DNA of 64,000 bases from Mesorhizobium sp. ORS 3359 (GCA_000824845.1 CCNC01000023.1:57750-121749); one strand, 5' to 3'; positions 39,360-48,663 are shown, counted from the stretch's first letter. The notes: generated by a model not told the origin, from the sequence alone. Numbers and translations: made by a program.

Positions 39360-40051
39360 TGACTGGCGCGTTCAAGGGATTCGGGCAGAAGGCCATTCCA
39401 TTCCTGAAGGCGCTCGATTTCCACCAGAGCCGGGAATGGTTCCAGGAGAACCGCGACCTCTTTGACAGAGAGCTGCATGGGCCGTTCTGCGATCTGGTCG
39501 AGACGCTCAGCGAACGTTTCGAGGCAGCCAAGCTCGGGCTGCGCGGCGACCGCAAGAGGTCGCTGTTCCGCATCAATCGCGACGTGCGCTTCTCGAAGGA
39601 CAAGCGGCCCTATAACCGGCACCTGTCAGCCATCCTGTCGCCCGACGGCACCAAGATGGAGCAGGGTGTCTTCTATGTGCATATCGGGCTCGAGCGCTGC
39701 TTCGCCGGCGTTGCCTGGTGGCAGCCAGCACCCGAACTGCTGCAGGCGATGCGCAAGGCGATCGTGACCAAGCCGGCCGCGTTCCGCGCCATGGTCTCCT
39801 CGCTCAAGAAGGCCGGGCTGGAACTCGATGCGGAAGATCGCCTGAAGCGGACGCCGCGCGGCTTCGAAGACGTCGGCGACGAGGATCTCGTCCAGGCGGT
39901 GCGCAACCGGCATTTCGTGGTCCGGCACGACATCGATCCTGCGATCATCCATTCGCCGGCGCTGGTCGACGATCTCGTCGACTTCACGCTTCGCGCCAAG
40001 CCGCTGCTCGACTGGGGCAGGGCGATCCAGGGGACGGTCGTGGCCGCTTGA
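39359..40051 (+). CDS. DUF2461 / TIGR02453 family protein
   Basis: A 230-aa conserved protein of unknown function. Recognisable family stretches: FLKALDFHQSREWFQENRDLFD near the N-terminus, LFRINRDVRFSKDKRPYN (about 69-86), and GVAWWQPAPELLQAMRKAI. It overlaps the ligA stop by 1 nt (TGATG), so it is translated from the same message, but there is no known link to ligation. No signal or membrane segment. Confidence 0.8.
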
Positions 40052-40078
40052 CGCCGCCGTTCGGCGGTCGCCAGGGGC

Positions 40079-40837
40079 TTACATCCGCATCAGCAGGCCG
40101 CCATCGACGGCGAGCTCGATGCCGGTGATGTAGCTCGCGGCGTCGGAGAGCAGGAAGAGGGCGGCATTGGCCATGTCCTGCGGCGTGCCGATGCGGCCGA
40201 GCGGCGCATAGTTCGCGACGGCGGCGCGTTTTTCCTCGGTGTCCCATCGCGCCTGCAACGGCGTCAGCGCCATACCGGGGCAGATCGCGTTCGAGCGGAT
40301 GCGCTCGGCGGCAAGCTGCATGGCGAGCGACTTGGACAACGCGCACACGCCGGCCTTCGAGGCCTGATAGGCATCCTGCGGGTTGGGATCGCCGCGATAC
40401 CATTGGATGGTCGAGAAATGCACCATGGCGCCGCCGCGCCCGCCGGCGCGCATATGGGGAACGACCGCGCGCGCCGTGTGCACGAAGGACTTCAGGTTGA
40501 TGTTGAAGACGTCGTCCCAAACGCCGAGATCCATGTCGAGCGCCGACTTGTCGCGGCCGAACCACAGCACGCCGGCGACATTGGCCAGATAATCGATGCC
40601 GCCGCGCTCGCGGCCGGCGGCGCCGATGACCTGTTCGACGAAAGCGGCGTCGGTCAGGTCGCCCTGGGCGAAGGTCAGGCGATCGTCATAACCGGCAAGC
40701 GAGGCCGGACGCGTTTTCACGTCGATGGCGGTGACGGAAGCGCCGGCATCGAGCAACGCAAGCGCGATAGCCTCGCCCATGCCTCCGCCCGCGCCGGCCA
40801 CGACCGCATGCCTGCCGGTGAAATCAAAGACGACCAT
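40079..40837 (-). CDS. Short-chain dehydrogenase/reductase
   Basis: A 252-aa classical SDR. Rossmann glycine motif GAGGGMGEA (about 16-24), NVAGV (about 88), catalytic Ser in STIQWY, and the active-site YQASK (Tyr about 159, Lys about 163). The C-terminal pattern LGRIGTPQDMANAALFLLSDAASYITG is typical. It probably oxidises an alcohol, possibly an amino-alcohol derivative given the neighbouring aldehyde dehydrogenase. It is divergent from that gene with a 157-bp shared control region. Confidence 0.85.
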   Translation of the reverse strand: MVVFDFTGRHAVVAGAGGGMGEAIALALLDAGASVTAIDVKTRPASLAGYDDRLTFAQGDLTDAAFVEQVIGAAGRERGGIDYLANVAGVLWFGRDKSALDMDLGVWDDVFNINLKSFVHTARAVVPHMRAGGRGGAMVHFSTIQWYRGDPNPQDAYQASKAGVCALSKSLAMQLAAERIRSNAICPGMALTPLQARWDTEEKRAAVANYAPLGRIGTPQDMANAALFLLSDAASYITGIELAVDGGLLMRM

Positions 40838-40926
40838 CCGTCACCCCCTTTTGATGTTGGCGCCAAGGCGCGATGGCGGGACAATAGGGGCCGGCAAAAA
40901 ATCCATCAAGCCGTATTCGAAAAAAT

Positions 40927-40942
40927 TTGCCAAAATGGAAAA
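40927..40942 (+). promoter_or_regulatory. Operator-like motif, site 1 (SDR/aldehyde dehydrogenase intergenic)
   Basis: TTGCCAAAATGGAAAA, 53 bp before the aldehyde dehydrogenase start and 90 bp before the divergent SDR. It aligns without gaps to 43255-43270 and 43909-43924 (consensus TT[GT][CT][CT]AAA[AT]TGGAAA[AC]). Likely site for the XRE-cupin regulator. Confidence 0.6.
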
Positions 40943-40994
40943 TCGCGATATCGTGCCGCGATCGACAGCTTCCTTTTGGGTGGATTCCAAGACC

Positions 40995-42404
40995 ATGAAC
41001 CTGCGTTCCAGCGCGCGGACCTTTTCGGTGACCTCTCCCGTCGACGGCTCGATCTACGCCACGCGCGCCTATGCCGATGGGGCCGCGATCGAGGCGGCCG
41101 TCGCCCGGGCCCGGGCCGCGCTGCCGGGTTGGCGCCGCACGCCGCTGGCCGAGCGCCTGGCGGTCCTTCTGCGCTTCGGCGAGGAGATGAAGGCGCGCGC
41201 CGCCCTGTTGGCCGAAGCGGTGGCGTGGCAAATCGGCAGGCCCTTGTGGCAGGCCGACGAGACGCCGCGTCTGGTGCTGATCGGCGAACTGCTTGCAGGC
41301 GCGGCGCCGGAGACCTTGGCCGACATGCCGTATCCGTCGGATGAGAACATCCGCCGCTATGCCAAGCCGATGGCCGGCGGCCTGCATCTGTCGATCTGTG
41401 CGTGGAACTATCCGACCGCGATGCTCGGCTATCTGGTCACGTCGCCGCTTGCGGCAGGCAATGTGGTGATCTTCAAGCACTCGCCGCAGACGCCGCTGGT
41501 CGCGGAGCTTGCCGAGGAGGCTTTCCGCGCCGCCGGCGGACCGGAAGGCGTGTTCCAGAGCCTGCATCTCGACCATCCGGACGCCGAGCGGCTGATCGCT
41601 TCCGGCGCCTTCAACGCGGTCAATTTCATCGGCTCGGTCAACGGCGGCCGGCGCGTGCATGCGGCCGCCGCCGGCACCTTCACCCAGGTGCATCTGGAAC
41701 TCGGCGGCAAGGATCCGACCTATGTGCGCGCCGATGCCGACCTCGAAGCGGCGGTTCCGCTGATCGCCGAAGGCACCTATTCCAACGCTGGCCAGTCCTG
41801 CTGCTCGGTCGAGCGCATCTATGTTGATCACTCGATCCATGACCGTTTCGTCGAGGCGCTGGTCGCCGAGACGGCGAAATGGTCGATCGGCGATCCGATC
41901 GGCGAAAAGCCGATGGTCGGCCCGGTGGTGCGCGCGGTCGCGGCCGACACCATCCGCGGCCTTACCGAAGGCGCGGTGCGGGCAGGAGCGAAGCGTCTGA
42001 TGCCGCGGGATGGCGCGCTCAAGGCGGCAAGCCTCGGCGCCGCCTATGTCGCGCCGGAGGTGCTGACCGGCGTCGACCACAGCATGCAGATCATGCGCGA
42101 CGAACTGTTCGGACCGGTGGCCTGCGTCCAGGCGGTCAGCGGCGACGACGAGGCGATCCGATTGATGAACGACAGCGACTACGGTTTGAGCGCCTCCATC
42201 TGGACGCGCGACGTCGAACGCGGCGTGGCCTTGCTCGACGAGGTCGAGGCCGGCACGGTCTATCTCAACCGCTGCGACCACGCGGACCTCTATTTGCCCT
42301 GGGGCGGCATCAAGAATTCCGGTCTCGGCCGCACCAACGGGCGCGCCGGCCTGATCGAGGCGACGGCGGCGAAGGCTTACCATGTCCGCTCCGTCATCGC
42401 CTGA
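40995..42404 (+). CDS. NAD(P)-dependent aldehyde dehydrogenase
   Basis: A 469-aa ALDH-superfamily enzyme. Catalytic Cys269 lies in NAGQSCCS (a second Cys is adjacent) and the general base Glu235 in LELGGKDP. The cofactor region is ICAWNYPTAM and the C-terminal EVEAGTVYLNRCDHADLYLPWGG is present. It would oxidise an aldehyde to a carboxylate. The ATG at 40995 is chosen because the longer form would start inside the control motif. It overlaps the amidohydrolase gene by 23 nt, so the two are co-translated. In a Puu-like scheme it is the PuuC counterpart. Confidence 0.88.
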   Translation: MNLRSSARTFSVTSPVDGSIYATRAYADGAAIEAAVARARAALPGWRRTPLAERLAVLLRFGEEMKARAALLAEAVAWQIGRPLWQADETPRLVLIGELLAGAAPETLADMPYPSDENIRRYAKPMAGGLHLSICAWNYPTAMLGYLVTSPLAAGNVVIFKHSPQTPLVAELAEEAFRAAGGPEGVFQSLHLDHPDAERLIASGAFNAVNFIGSVNGGRRVHAAAAGTFTQVHLELGGKDPTYVRADADLEAAVPLIAEGTYSNAGQSCCSVERIYVDHSIHDRFVEALVAETAKWSIGDPIGEKPMVGPVVRAVAADTIRGLTEGAVRAGAKRLMPRDGALKAASLGAAYVAPEVLTGVDHSMQIMRDELFGPVACVQAVSGDDEAIRLMNDSDYGLSASIWTRDVERGVALLDEVEAGTVYLNRCDHADLYLPWGGIKNSGLGRTNGRAGLIEATAAKAYHVRSVIA

Positions 42405-43221
42405 GCGCCAAGGGCATCCGGTCGTGCGGAGCCTTGAAAAGCTGGGCGATGCGGCTGTTGCTGCGCTTGCAGCGGCCGGCGTGGAGCGGTTGCTGCCGGA
42501 TGCAGCCAGCCCCTATCTCCTGATCGCCGAGCATGCCGGCAATGTCGTGCCGGGGCCGTGGCGAGATCTTGGCCTGGCGGAGCCTTATCTCAGCACGCAT
42601 TTCGCGGTCGACATCGGGGTCGATGCGCTGACGCGGCGGCTCTCGCGAACGCTGCGCGCGCCGGCCGTCATCGCGCGCTATTCTCGGCTGTTCCTCGACT
42701 ATAACCGCCCCGCCGATGAGTGGGATTTCATGCGGCCGGACCTCGGCGGCATCCCGGTGCCAGGCAATCTGGCGGTGGACGCGGCGGATGCGAGGCTGCG
42801 CAAGCTTGTCGCCTGGGCGCCGGTCGAACGGGCGATCGTCGAAGCCGCCGCCGGCAGGCGCGCGCTGATCTCGGTGCATTCCTTCACGCCGGTGATGGGC
42901 GGGGTGAGGCGCGATGTCGACATTGGCGTGCTGTGGCGGGAACAGTCGCCCTTCGTCACCTCGGTGCTGAAAACACTCGGGACCCAGGGCGCGGAAGCAG
43001 GCTTCAGGATCGGCGACAACGAACCGTACGACTGGCGCCAGGCCGTCGGCTACACGCTGAACCGGCATGGGCTGCAGCGGGGTCGGCCCTGCCTCTATCT
43101 CGAGGTCCGCAACGATCTGCTTGCCGATCCGGAAACGTTCGAACGCATCGGCCGCCTTCTCGAAAATGCCTTTGCCACCGTCGCGATATCCCTATGGCCG
43201 CAATCAGCCGTAGCCGTCTAA
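42382..43221 (+). CDS. N-formylglutamate amidohydrolase family protein
   Basis: A 279-aa protein of the FGase family (HutG2-type zinc hydrolases). Supporting segments: LLIAEHAGNVVP (about 47-58), HFAVDIGVDAL, RYSRLFLDYNRP, RALISVHSFTPVMGGV and GYTLNRHG, with His and Glu residues that could bind zinc. Known members hydrolyse N-formyl-L-glutamate or related amides. With a GS-like ligase nearby, an amide of glutamate is a plausible substrate. No other hut genes are present, which argues against histidine breakdown. Confidence 0.82.
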   Translation: MSAPSSPERQGHPVVRSLEKLGDAAVAALAAAGVERLLPDAASPYLLIAEHAGNVVPGPWRDLGLAEPYLSTHFAVDIGVDALTRRLSRTLRAPAVIARYSRLFLDYNRPADEWDFMRPDLGGIPVPGNLAVDAADARLRKLVAWAPVERAIVEAAAGRRALISVHSFTPVMGGVRRDVDIGVLWREQSPFVTSVLKTLGTQGAEAGFRIGDNEPYDWRQAVGYTLNRHGLQRGRPCLYLEVRNDLLADPETFERIGRLLENAFATVAISLWPQSAVAV

Positions 43222-43254
43222 AGGCTGGACGCTCAAATAACGGGCCGCTAGAGC

Positions 43255-43270
43255 TTGTCAAATTGGAAAC
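43255..43270 (+). promoter_or_regulatory. Operator-like motif, site 2 (before the XRE-cupin regulator)
   Basis: TTGTCAAATTGGAAAC, 23 bp upstream of the regulator start. Matches the shared motif with sites at 40927 and 43909, which suggests autoregulation. Confidence 0.55.
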
Positions 43271-43292
43271 ACGACGGCCAAGGGCGTGGACG

Positions 43293-43877
43293 ATGCAGGG
43301 CAATGTGGGCAGCAAGATCCGCGACGCGCGCAAGCAGCAGAACATCACCTTGCGCGATCTCAGCGAGCGATCCGGCCTTTCCGTTTCGCAGCTCTCAAAG
43401 CTGGAGAACGGCAAGGCCAGGCTGACCGTCGACATCGCGCTGATGATCGCCGGCGTGCTGCATGTGCCGGTGGCCTCCTTCCTGTTCAGCCCGAAGCCTG
43501 GACCGCAGGCGCGCCGCTCGATCACGCGCGCCGGCAGCGGCATTCTGCACGAAGGCAACGCCATGGAATTTGAGGTCTTGTGCAGCGATTTCCGCGACAA
43601 GACCAACATTTTCTGGCGCGTCACGCTGCGCGCCAGAAACTTCGAGGAAAACGGCGGCTGGCGCAGCCATTCGGGTGAGGAGTTCATCCATGTGCTGAGC
43701 GGCAGTCTGCAATTGCACACGCTCCATTACGACCCGACCGTGCTGCAGCCGGGCGACAGCATCCTGTTCGACGGCGAGATGCAGCACGCCTATGTCGCGC
43801 TCGGCGACGAGCCCGTGATCATGCTGATGTCGAACACCGTGCCGCGCGACGGGCTGCCGCCGGGAACAGGCGCCTGA
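43293..43877 (+). CDS. XRE-family regulator with cupin domain (PuuR-like)
   Basis: A 194-aa regulator. The helix-turn-helix spans about residues 5-60 (IRDARKQQNITLRDLSERSG, then LSVSQLSKLENGKARL). A cupin-2 sensor domain lies at about 110-185 (SHSGEEFIHVLSGSLQL, then LQPGDSILFDGEMQHAY), where His and Glu may bind metal or ligand. This architecture is that of PuuR, the putrescine-pathway repressor. It lies between the enzyme genes and the transporter operon and probably controls both through the three 16-bp motifs. Confidence 0.85.
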   Translation: MQGNVGSKIRDARKQQNITLRDLSERSGLSVSQLSKLENGKARLTVDIALMIAGVLHVPVASFLFSPKPGPQARRSITRAGSGILHEGNAMEFEVLCSDFRDKTNIFWRVTLRARNFEENGGWRSHSGEEFIHVLSGSLQLHTLHYDPTVLQPGDSILFDGEMQHAYVALGDEPVIMLMSNTVPRDGLPPGTGA

Positions 43878-43908
43878 CCGACGGCGCCGGCCTTTCCATT
43901 CAAGAATT

Positions 43909-43924
43909 TTTCTAAAATGGAAAA
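43909..43924 (+). promoter_or_regulatory. Operator-like motif, site 3 (before the ABC transporter operon)
   Basis: TTTCTAAAATGGAAAA, 92 bp before the first transporter gene. Symmetric arms TTTTTC and GAAAAA enclose it. Nearby TTTCCATT (43893-43900) is an inverted copy of its AATGGAAA half, so binding may be cooperative. Confidence 0.6.
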
Positions 43925-44015
43925 AAATACTTGTTCTGGAAAAGTCGGAGGACTAGCATCCTTTTGACCGGCCGACAGGAGAACAGCCAGCGGGCGGGAA
44001 TGGGAGAAATGACCG

Positions 44016-44741
44016 ATGCTGTCGGTTGAGACAGTCAGCAAGACATTCGGCGGCGTGCAGGCGTTGCGCAGCGCCTCGCTGACCTGCGAGGCCGGCGAGA
44101 TCCTCGGTCTCATCGGTCCGAACGGCGCCGGCAAGTCGACGCTCGTCAACGCCATCTCCGGCGTGCTCAAACCGGACAGCGGCAGCGTGCACCTGGCGGG
44201 CGAGGAGATCACTGGCCGCGGCCCGGAGCATTGCGCGCGGGCAGGGGTCGGCCGCACCTTCCAGACCATCAGGCTGTTCAAGGATCTGACCGTTCGCCAG
44301 AACGTCGAGGTCGCGCATATCACCTGCCGCGCCGTGCGTCCCGACGCCGCCAGGCGCATCGGCGTTGACCAGCTGCTGCAGCAATATGAGCTGGCAAGCT
44401 TCGCCGACAGTCCGGCCGGAACGCTGCCCTATGGCAGCCAGCGCCGGCTCGAGATCGCCCGCGCGCTGGCGCTGGGGCCGTCGCTGCTGTTGCTCGACGA
44501 GCCGGCGGCCGGGCTCAACGAGGCCGAGTCGGAGACGCTGGCGATCGCCATCGAAGGCATCCGCCGTGACGTCGGCTGCGCGACCATCGTCATCGATCAT
44601 GACCTGCGCTTCATCAACAGGCTCTGCGACCGGCTTTGCGTGATGGACCAGGGGCAGGTGATCGCTTCGGGCGAGACGGAAGACGTGTGGCGCGATCCGC
44701 GCGTCATCGAGGTCTATGTCGGGCAGTCGGAGACCGCCTGA
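44016..44741 (+). CDS. ABC transporter ATP-binding protein, LivG type
   Basis: A 241-aa ATPase. Walker A GPNGAGKSTLVNAISG (about 35-50), LivG-typical GRTFQTIRLF, signature LPYGSQRRLEIARALALGPSLLLLDEPAAGLN (Walker B included) and the switch His in VIDHDLRF. First gene of the transporter operon, preceded by GGGAGAAATGACCG. The substrate is not branched-chain amino acid by necessity; context suggests an amine or glutamyl compound. Confidence 0.88.
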   Translation: MLSVETVSKTFGGVQALRSASLTCEAGEILGLIGPNGAGKSTLVNAISGVLKPDSGSVHLAGEEITGRGPEHCARAGVGRTFQTIRLFKDLTVRQNVEVAHITCRAVRPDAARRIGVDQLLQQYELASFADSPAGTLPYGSQRRLEIARALALGPSLLLLDEPAAGLNEAESETLAIAIEGIRRDVGCATIVIDHDLRFINRLCDRLCVMDQGQVIASGETEDVWRDPRVIEVYVGQSETA

Positions 44742-44783
44742 CGGCCGATGGGAATAAACACAATGAGAGGAAGGAGGGGTAGA

Positions 44784-45938
44784 ATGGAAAAGATTTTGCT
44801 GGGAGCAGCGGTGCTCACCGCTGGGCTGTTGCAGGCAGGGCATGCGGGCGCTGCCGATCTGAAGATCGGGCTTGCGGTCGCCATGACCGGCGCCTACGCG
44901 CCCTATAGCGAGGCGGAAGGCGCGCGCTGCATGGCCGACAGGCTGAACAAGGCTGCCGGCGCCAACGACCCCAAGGTCGAGCTGATGATCGAGGACAACC
45001 GCTCCGATCCGCAGCTTTCGGTCTCGCTCGGCCAGAAATTCCTCGATGCCGGCGCGCAGGTCATCACCGGCGTGCCGTTCCCGGATGCGCTGATCCCGAT
45101 GGCGCAGACTGCTCAGCCATATGGCGCCACCGTGTTCTCGGCGCCGAACACGCAACTCGAAATGCAGCAGGCCGGGCTTGACAATTTCATCGCCGGCGCG
45201 GTGCCTGATCCTATCAACGCCTCGGCCACCGCCAACGCGCTTTACGGCAAGGGGGCGCGGACCGTGGCGCTGATGGTGTCGCCGGATGCCGGTTCCTACT
45301 CGGAGAAGCTGCCGGAGTGGTTCGGCGAGGTGTTCGAGCATCTCGGCGGCAAGGTGGTCGGCAAGTTCAACTATTCCTACGGCACCACCGACTGGTCGCC
45401 GCAGATCGCCTCGATCAAGGCGCTGCCGCAGAAGCCGGACGCGATCCATATCTGCGCCGTCCTGCCCGATGTCGGCATCCTGATCCGGCAATTGCGCGCC
45501 AACGGCTATGACGGCTGGGTGGCCGGCTGCGACGCTTTCGACGACAAGTCGCTGGAAGGCACCGTCGGTGATCCGAAGTCGCTGGAGAAGGTGATGTTCG
45601 CGACCCATGGCGCGACCGGCGTCGACGGCCCGATCGACAAATTCCTCGCCCGGTGCAAGGCCGACGGCTACAAGATCAACGGCATCTTCGACGCGCTCGG
45701 CGCCGACATGGTGCAGATCAGCTATGAAGCGGCGAAGAAGGCCGGCACCGTCGACCCTGCCGCCTTGCGCGAGGCGATCCGCGCGCCGGGCGGCTATCCG
45801 GGCACGACGGCGCCGACGATCTCCTTCGCCGAGAAGAAGGGCTATCCGGTCAAGACGGTGCCGGTGATGGGCTTTGCGGACGGCAAGCGGGTGCTGATCA
45901 CCGACACGCCGCCGACCTTCGTTCCGGCACTGAACTAA
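44784..45938 (+). CDS. ABC transporter substrate-binding protein, LivJ type
   Basis: A 384-aa periplasmic binding protein. Signal peptide about 1-23 (KILLGAAVLTAGLLQAGHAGA, cleavage after AGA), then DLKIGLAVAMTGAYAPYSEAEG and VELMIEDNRSDP, typical of type I Liv/amide binding proteins. The ATG at 44784 is set by AAGGAGGGG. It determines the transported ligand, which cannot be named from sequence. Lies second, between the two ATPase genes. Confidence 0.87.
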   Translation: MEKILLGAAVLTAGLLQAGHAGAADLKIGLAVAMTGAYAPYSEAEGARCMADRLNKAAGANDPKVELMIEDNRSDPQLSVSLGQKFLDAGAQVITGVPFPDALIPMAQTAQPYGATVFSAPNTQLEMQQAGLDNFIAGAVPDPINASATANALYGKGARTVALMVSPDAGSYSEKLPEWFGEVFEHLGGKVVGKFNYSYGTTDWSPQIASIKALPQKPDAIHICAVLPDVGILIRQLRANGYDGWVAGCDAFDDKSLEGTVGDPKSLEKVMFATHGATGVDGPIDKFLARCKADGYKINGIFDALGADMVQISYEAAKKAGTVDPAALREAIRAPGGYPGTTAPTISFAEKKGYPVKTVPVMGFADGKRVLITDTPPTFVPALN

Positions 45939-45953
45939 GCGGGGCGGGAAGAC

Positions 45954-46658
45954 GTGCTGAAGGTCGAGAAGCTTGTCGTGCGCTATGGCGCCGTCATGGC
46001 GGTGCGCGAGCTGTCGTTGGAAGTCGGGCAGGGCGAGCTGGTCGCCCTGCTCGGACCCAACGGCGCCGGCAAGAGCTCGACCATCAATGCGCTGACCGGG
46101 CTGGTCACGCCGGCTTCGGGGCGTGTCGTGCTTGACAGCAAGGACATCTCGCATGTCCGCACCGAGGACCGCATCCGCGCCGGGCTGACCTCGACGCCGG
46201 AAGGCCGGCACATCTTTGCCAATCTCAGCGTCGGCGAGAACCTGCGACTGGGGGCGGCGACACGGCGCGACCCTGCCGGGGTGCGCCAGGACATCGAGCG
46301 GTTCCTGTCGCTGTTTCCGGTGCTTTCCGAGCGCTACGGCCAGGCGGCGGGCACGCTTTCGGGCGGTGAGCAGCAGATGCTGGCGATCGCCCGCTCGCTG
46401 ATGTCGCGGCCGAAGCTGTTGCTGCTGGACGAGCCGTCGCTGGGGCTCGCGCCCAAGATCGTAGCGCGCATCTTCGATTTCATCGGCGAGCTCAAGGCGC
46501 AAGGGCTGACGCTGCTGGTGGTCGAGCAGAACGCCAGGCAGGCGCTACGCTTTGCCGACCGCGTCTATGTCTTGAGCTCGGGCACGCTGCGCTATGACGG
46601 ACCGCCGGCCAGGCTCGCCGACGAGCACGGCCTGTTCAACCTCTATATCGGCGGGTAG
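45954..46658 (+). CDS. ABC transporter ATP-binding protein, LivF type
   Basis: A 234-aa ATPase. Walker A GPNGAGKSSTINALTG (about 36-51), LivF-typical TPEGRHIFANLSVGENL, signature LSGGEQQMLAIARSLMSRPKLLLLDEPSLGLAP and VVEQNARQALRFA. GTG start at 45954 with GGGCGGGAAG upstream. Pairs with the LivG-type protein. Confidence 0.88.
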   Translation: MLKVEKLVVRYGAVMAVRELSLEVGQGELVALLGPNGAGKSSTINALTGLVTPASGRVVLDSKDISHVRTEDRIRAGLTSTPEGRHIFANLSVGENLRLGAATRRDPAGVRQDIERFLSLFPVLSERYGQAAGTLSGGEQQMLAIARSLMSRPKLLLLDEPSLGLAPKIVARIFDFIGELKAQGLTLLVVEQNARQALRFADRVYVLSSGTLRYDGPPARLADEHGLFNLYIGG

Positions 46659-46664
46659 GCGGCG

Positions 46665-47564
46665 ATGGACTACGCCTTGCAGCAACTCCTCAACGCGCTC
46701 GCCTTCGGCGCGGAATATTCCCTGGTGGCGCTCGGGCTGGCCGTCGTCTTCTCGATCATGGGGCTGGTGAATTTCGCGCATGGCGAGATCATCGGCGTCT
46801 CGGCCTACAGCGTGTTCCTGGCTGCGGCGCTTGGGCTGACCTCGCCCTTCGTCGCGGTGCTGCTCGCGGTCGGCATGGCGGCGCTGGCGGCGGTGGTGTT
46901 CGAGCGCGTCGCCTTCCGGCCGGTGCGCTACGCGCCGACCACGACCGGGCTGCTCACCGCTTTCGGCGTGTCGATCGTGGTGCAGAACCTTTTCATGCTT
47001 CTGATCTCGCCTAAGCCGCAGTCGGTCTCGGTCCTTAACGGCTTGAACCAGATGTGGTTCTTTGGTCCCTTCGCCGTCTCTTCGCTGCAGGTGATGGAGC
47101 TGATCGTGTCGGGCCTGACCATCCTGGCGCTGGTGTTCTTCCTCAACCGTTCGACGCTTGGGCTCGCCATCCGCGCCGCCTCGCGCGACTTCGCCACGGT
47201 GCGGCTGATGGGGATCAAGGCAAATCGCGTCATTGCCACGGCCTTCGCGATTTCCGGCGCGTTGGCGGGCATCGCCGCCGTCTTCATCCTGGCGCGGCGG
47301 GGCAGCGTCTCGCCCGATCTCGGCTTCGGCCTGGTGCTGAAGGCCTTCGTCGCCTGCGTCATCGGCGGCTTCGGCTCGCTGCCGGGGGCGGCGGTCGGCG
47401 GCATGCTGCTCGGCTTCATCGAAGTCGGCCTGCTTGTTGCGCTGCCGCAGGAATATGCGGGCTTCAAGGATGCGCTCACCTACGCCATTATCGTCGCGCT
47501 GCTCGTCTACCGGCCGGAAGGCTTGCTCGGCCAGCGCATCGAACTCGGCGATAAGGAGATCTGA
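46665..47564 (+). CDS. ABC transporter permease, LivH type
   Basis: A 299-aa inner-membrane permease with about eight helices. LivH-type segments: LVALGLAVVFSIMGLVNFAHGEIIG (about 20-45), the ATPase-contact loop LAIRAASRDFATVRLMGIKANRVIATAFAISGALAG, and VIGGFGSLPGAAVGGMLLG. It begins 6 nt after the LivF-type gene and ends 1 nt before the next start. Confidence 0.88.
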   Translation: MDYALQQLLNALAFGAEYSLVALGLAVVFSIMGLVNFAHGEIIGVSAYSVFLAAALGLTSPFVAVLLAVGMAALAAVVFERVAFRPVRYAPTTTGLLTAFGVSIVVQNLFMLLISPKPQSVSVLNGLNQMWFFGPFAVSSLQVMELIVSGLTILALVFFLNRSTLGLAIRAASRDFATVRLMGIKANRVIATAFAISGALAGIAAVFILARRGSVSPDLGFGLVLKAFVACVIGGFGSLPGAAVGGMLLGFIEVGLLVALPQEYAGFKDALTYAIIVALLVYRPEGLLGQRIELGDKEI

Positions 47565-47565
47565 A

Positions 47566-48663
47566 GTGGCAGGCTCCGAATTGTCGCAAGCGGTCGAACA
47601 GATGGCGGCTCCGGCCGCGACCGCGCAGTTCGGTAACGCGATCCTGCGGTCGTTGATCGGTGGGCTGGTGACGGCGCTCCCGGTGCTGGTGATCGGGCTT
47701 CTGGTGCTGAATTTCGCGCCGACTTACTACACCTTCCTGGCGCTCGGCGCCTTCGTGAACCTGATCGTGGTGGTGGGCCTGCAGGTGTTCATGGGCAATT
47801 CCAACATCGCCAATCTCGGCCACAGCGCCTTTGTCGGGCTCGGCGCCTATGGCGTCGCCATCCTGTCGACGCCGCTTGCCATGAAGAAGCTGTCGATCCC
47901 CAACGCGCCGTTCGGTTTTGCGACGCTGGAGCTCGATCCGGTTTCCTCGGCGCTCATCGCGCTTGTCGTCGTCGGCATCGTGGCGCTGGTCAGCGGCAAG
48001 GTGATCAGCCGGCTGTCGGGAGTCGCCGCGACCATTGTCAGCCTGGCGCTGCTCATCATCGTCCATTCGGTGTTCCTCAACTGGACCGATCTGTTCAAGG
48101 GCAACCAGGCTTTCTTCGGCATTCCGAAAGTGGTCGGACTGCCGTGGATGCTGGTCTTCGCGGTGCTGGCGATCGTGGCGGCGCGGCTGTTCAAGGACAG
48201 CCGCTGGGGCCTGCAACTGCGAGCCAGCGCGCAGAGCCCGCAGGCTGCCGCCGCGCTCGGCATTGATGCGAAAAAGCTGCGGCTCATGTCATGGGTGCTC
48301 TCGGCGCTGATCTGCGGCCTTGCCGGCGTGCTCTACGCCTATTTCGCCGGCACGATCAGCCCGAAACTTTTCTACTTCCAGATGATTTTCAACACGCTGG
48401 CGATGCTGATTCTCGGCGGCATGGCGACGGTGACCGGGGCAGTGACCGGTGTCATCGTGCTTTCGATCGGGCTGGAATTCATCCGCAGCATCGAGTCTGG
48501 CGTGACCGTCGCGGATATCCAAATGCCCCAGCTGCTTGGACTGTCGGGCGTGGCGCTCGGCGTGGTCATCGTGCTTTGCATGGCGTTCCGGCCAAGCGGC
48601 ATCAGCGGCCGGCATGAGCTCGACGAGCTTGTGTCGCTTCTTTTCCGGCGCAACGCCAGATAG
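47566..48663 (+). CDS. ABC transporter permease, LivM type
   Basis: A 365-aa permease. LivM-type segments: GNSNIANLGHSAFVGLGAYG (about 80-100), the coupling loop LRASAQSPQAAAALGIDAKKLRLMSWVLSALICGLAGVLYA, and MATVTGAVTGVIVL. GTG start at 47566 follows ATAAGGAGATCTGAA. The C-terminal tail (ISGRHELDELVSLLF) is cytoplasmic. The ligase gene follows after 28 nt with its own ribosome-binding site. Confidence 0.88.
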   Translation: MAGSELSQAVEQMAAPAATAQFGNAILRSLIGGLVTALPVLVIGLLVLNFAPTYYTFLALGAFVNLIVVVGLQVFMGNSNIANLGHSAFVGLGAYGVAILSTPLAMKKLSIPNAPFGFATLELDPVSSALIALVVVGIVALVSGKVISRLSGVAATIVSLALLIIVHSVFLNWTDLFKGNQAFFGIPKVVGLPWMLVFAVLAIVAARLFKDSRWGLQLRASAQSPQAAAALGIDAKKLRLMSWVLSALICGLAGVLYAYFAGTISPKLFYFQMIFNTLAMLILGGMATVTGAVTGVIVLSIGLEFIRSIESGVTVADIQMPQLLGLSGVALGVVIVLCMAFRPSGISGRHELDELVSLLFRRNAR

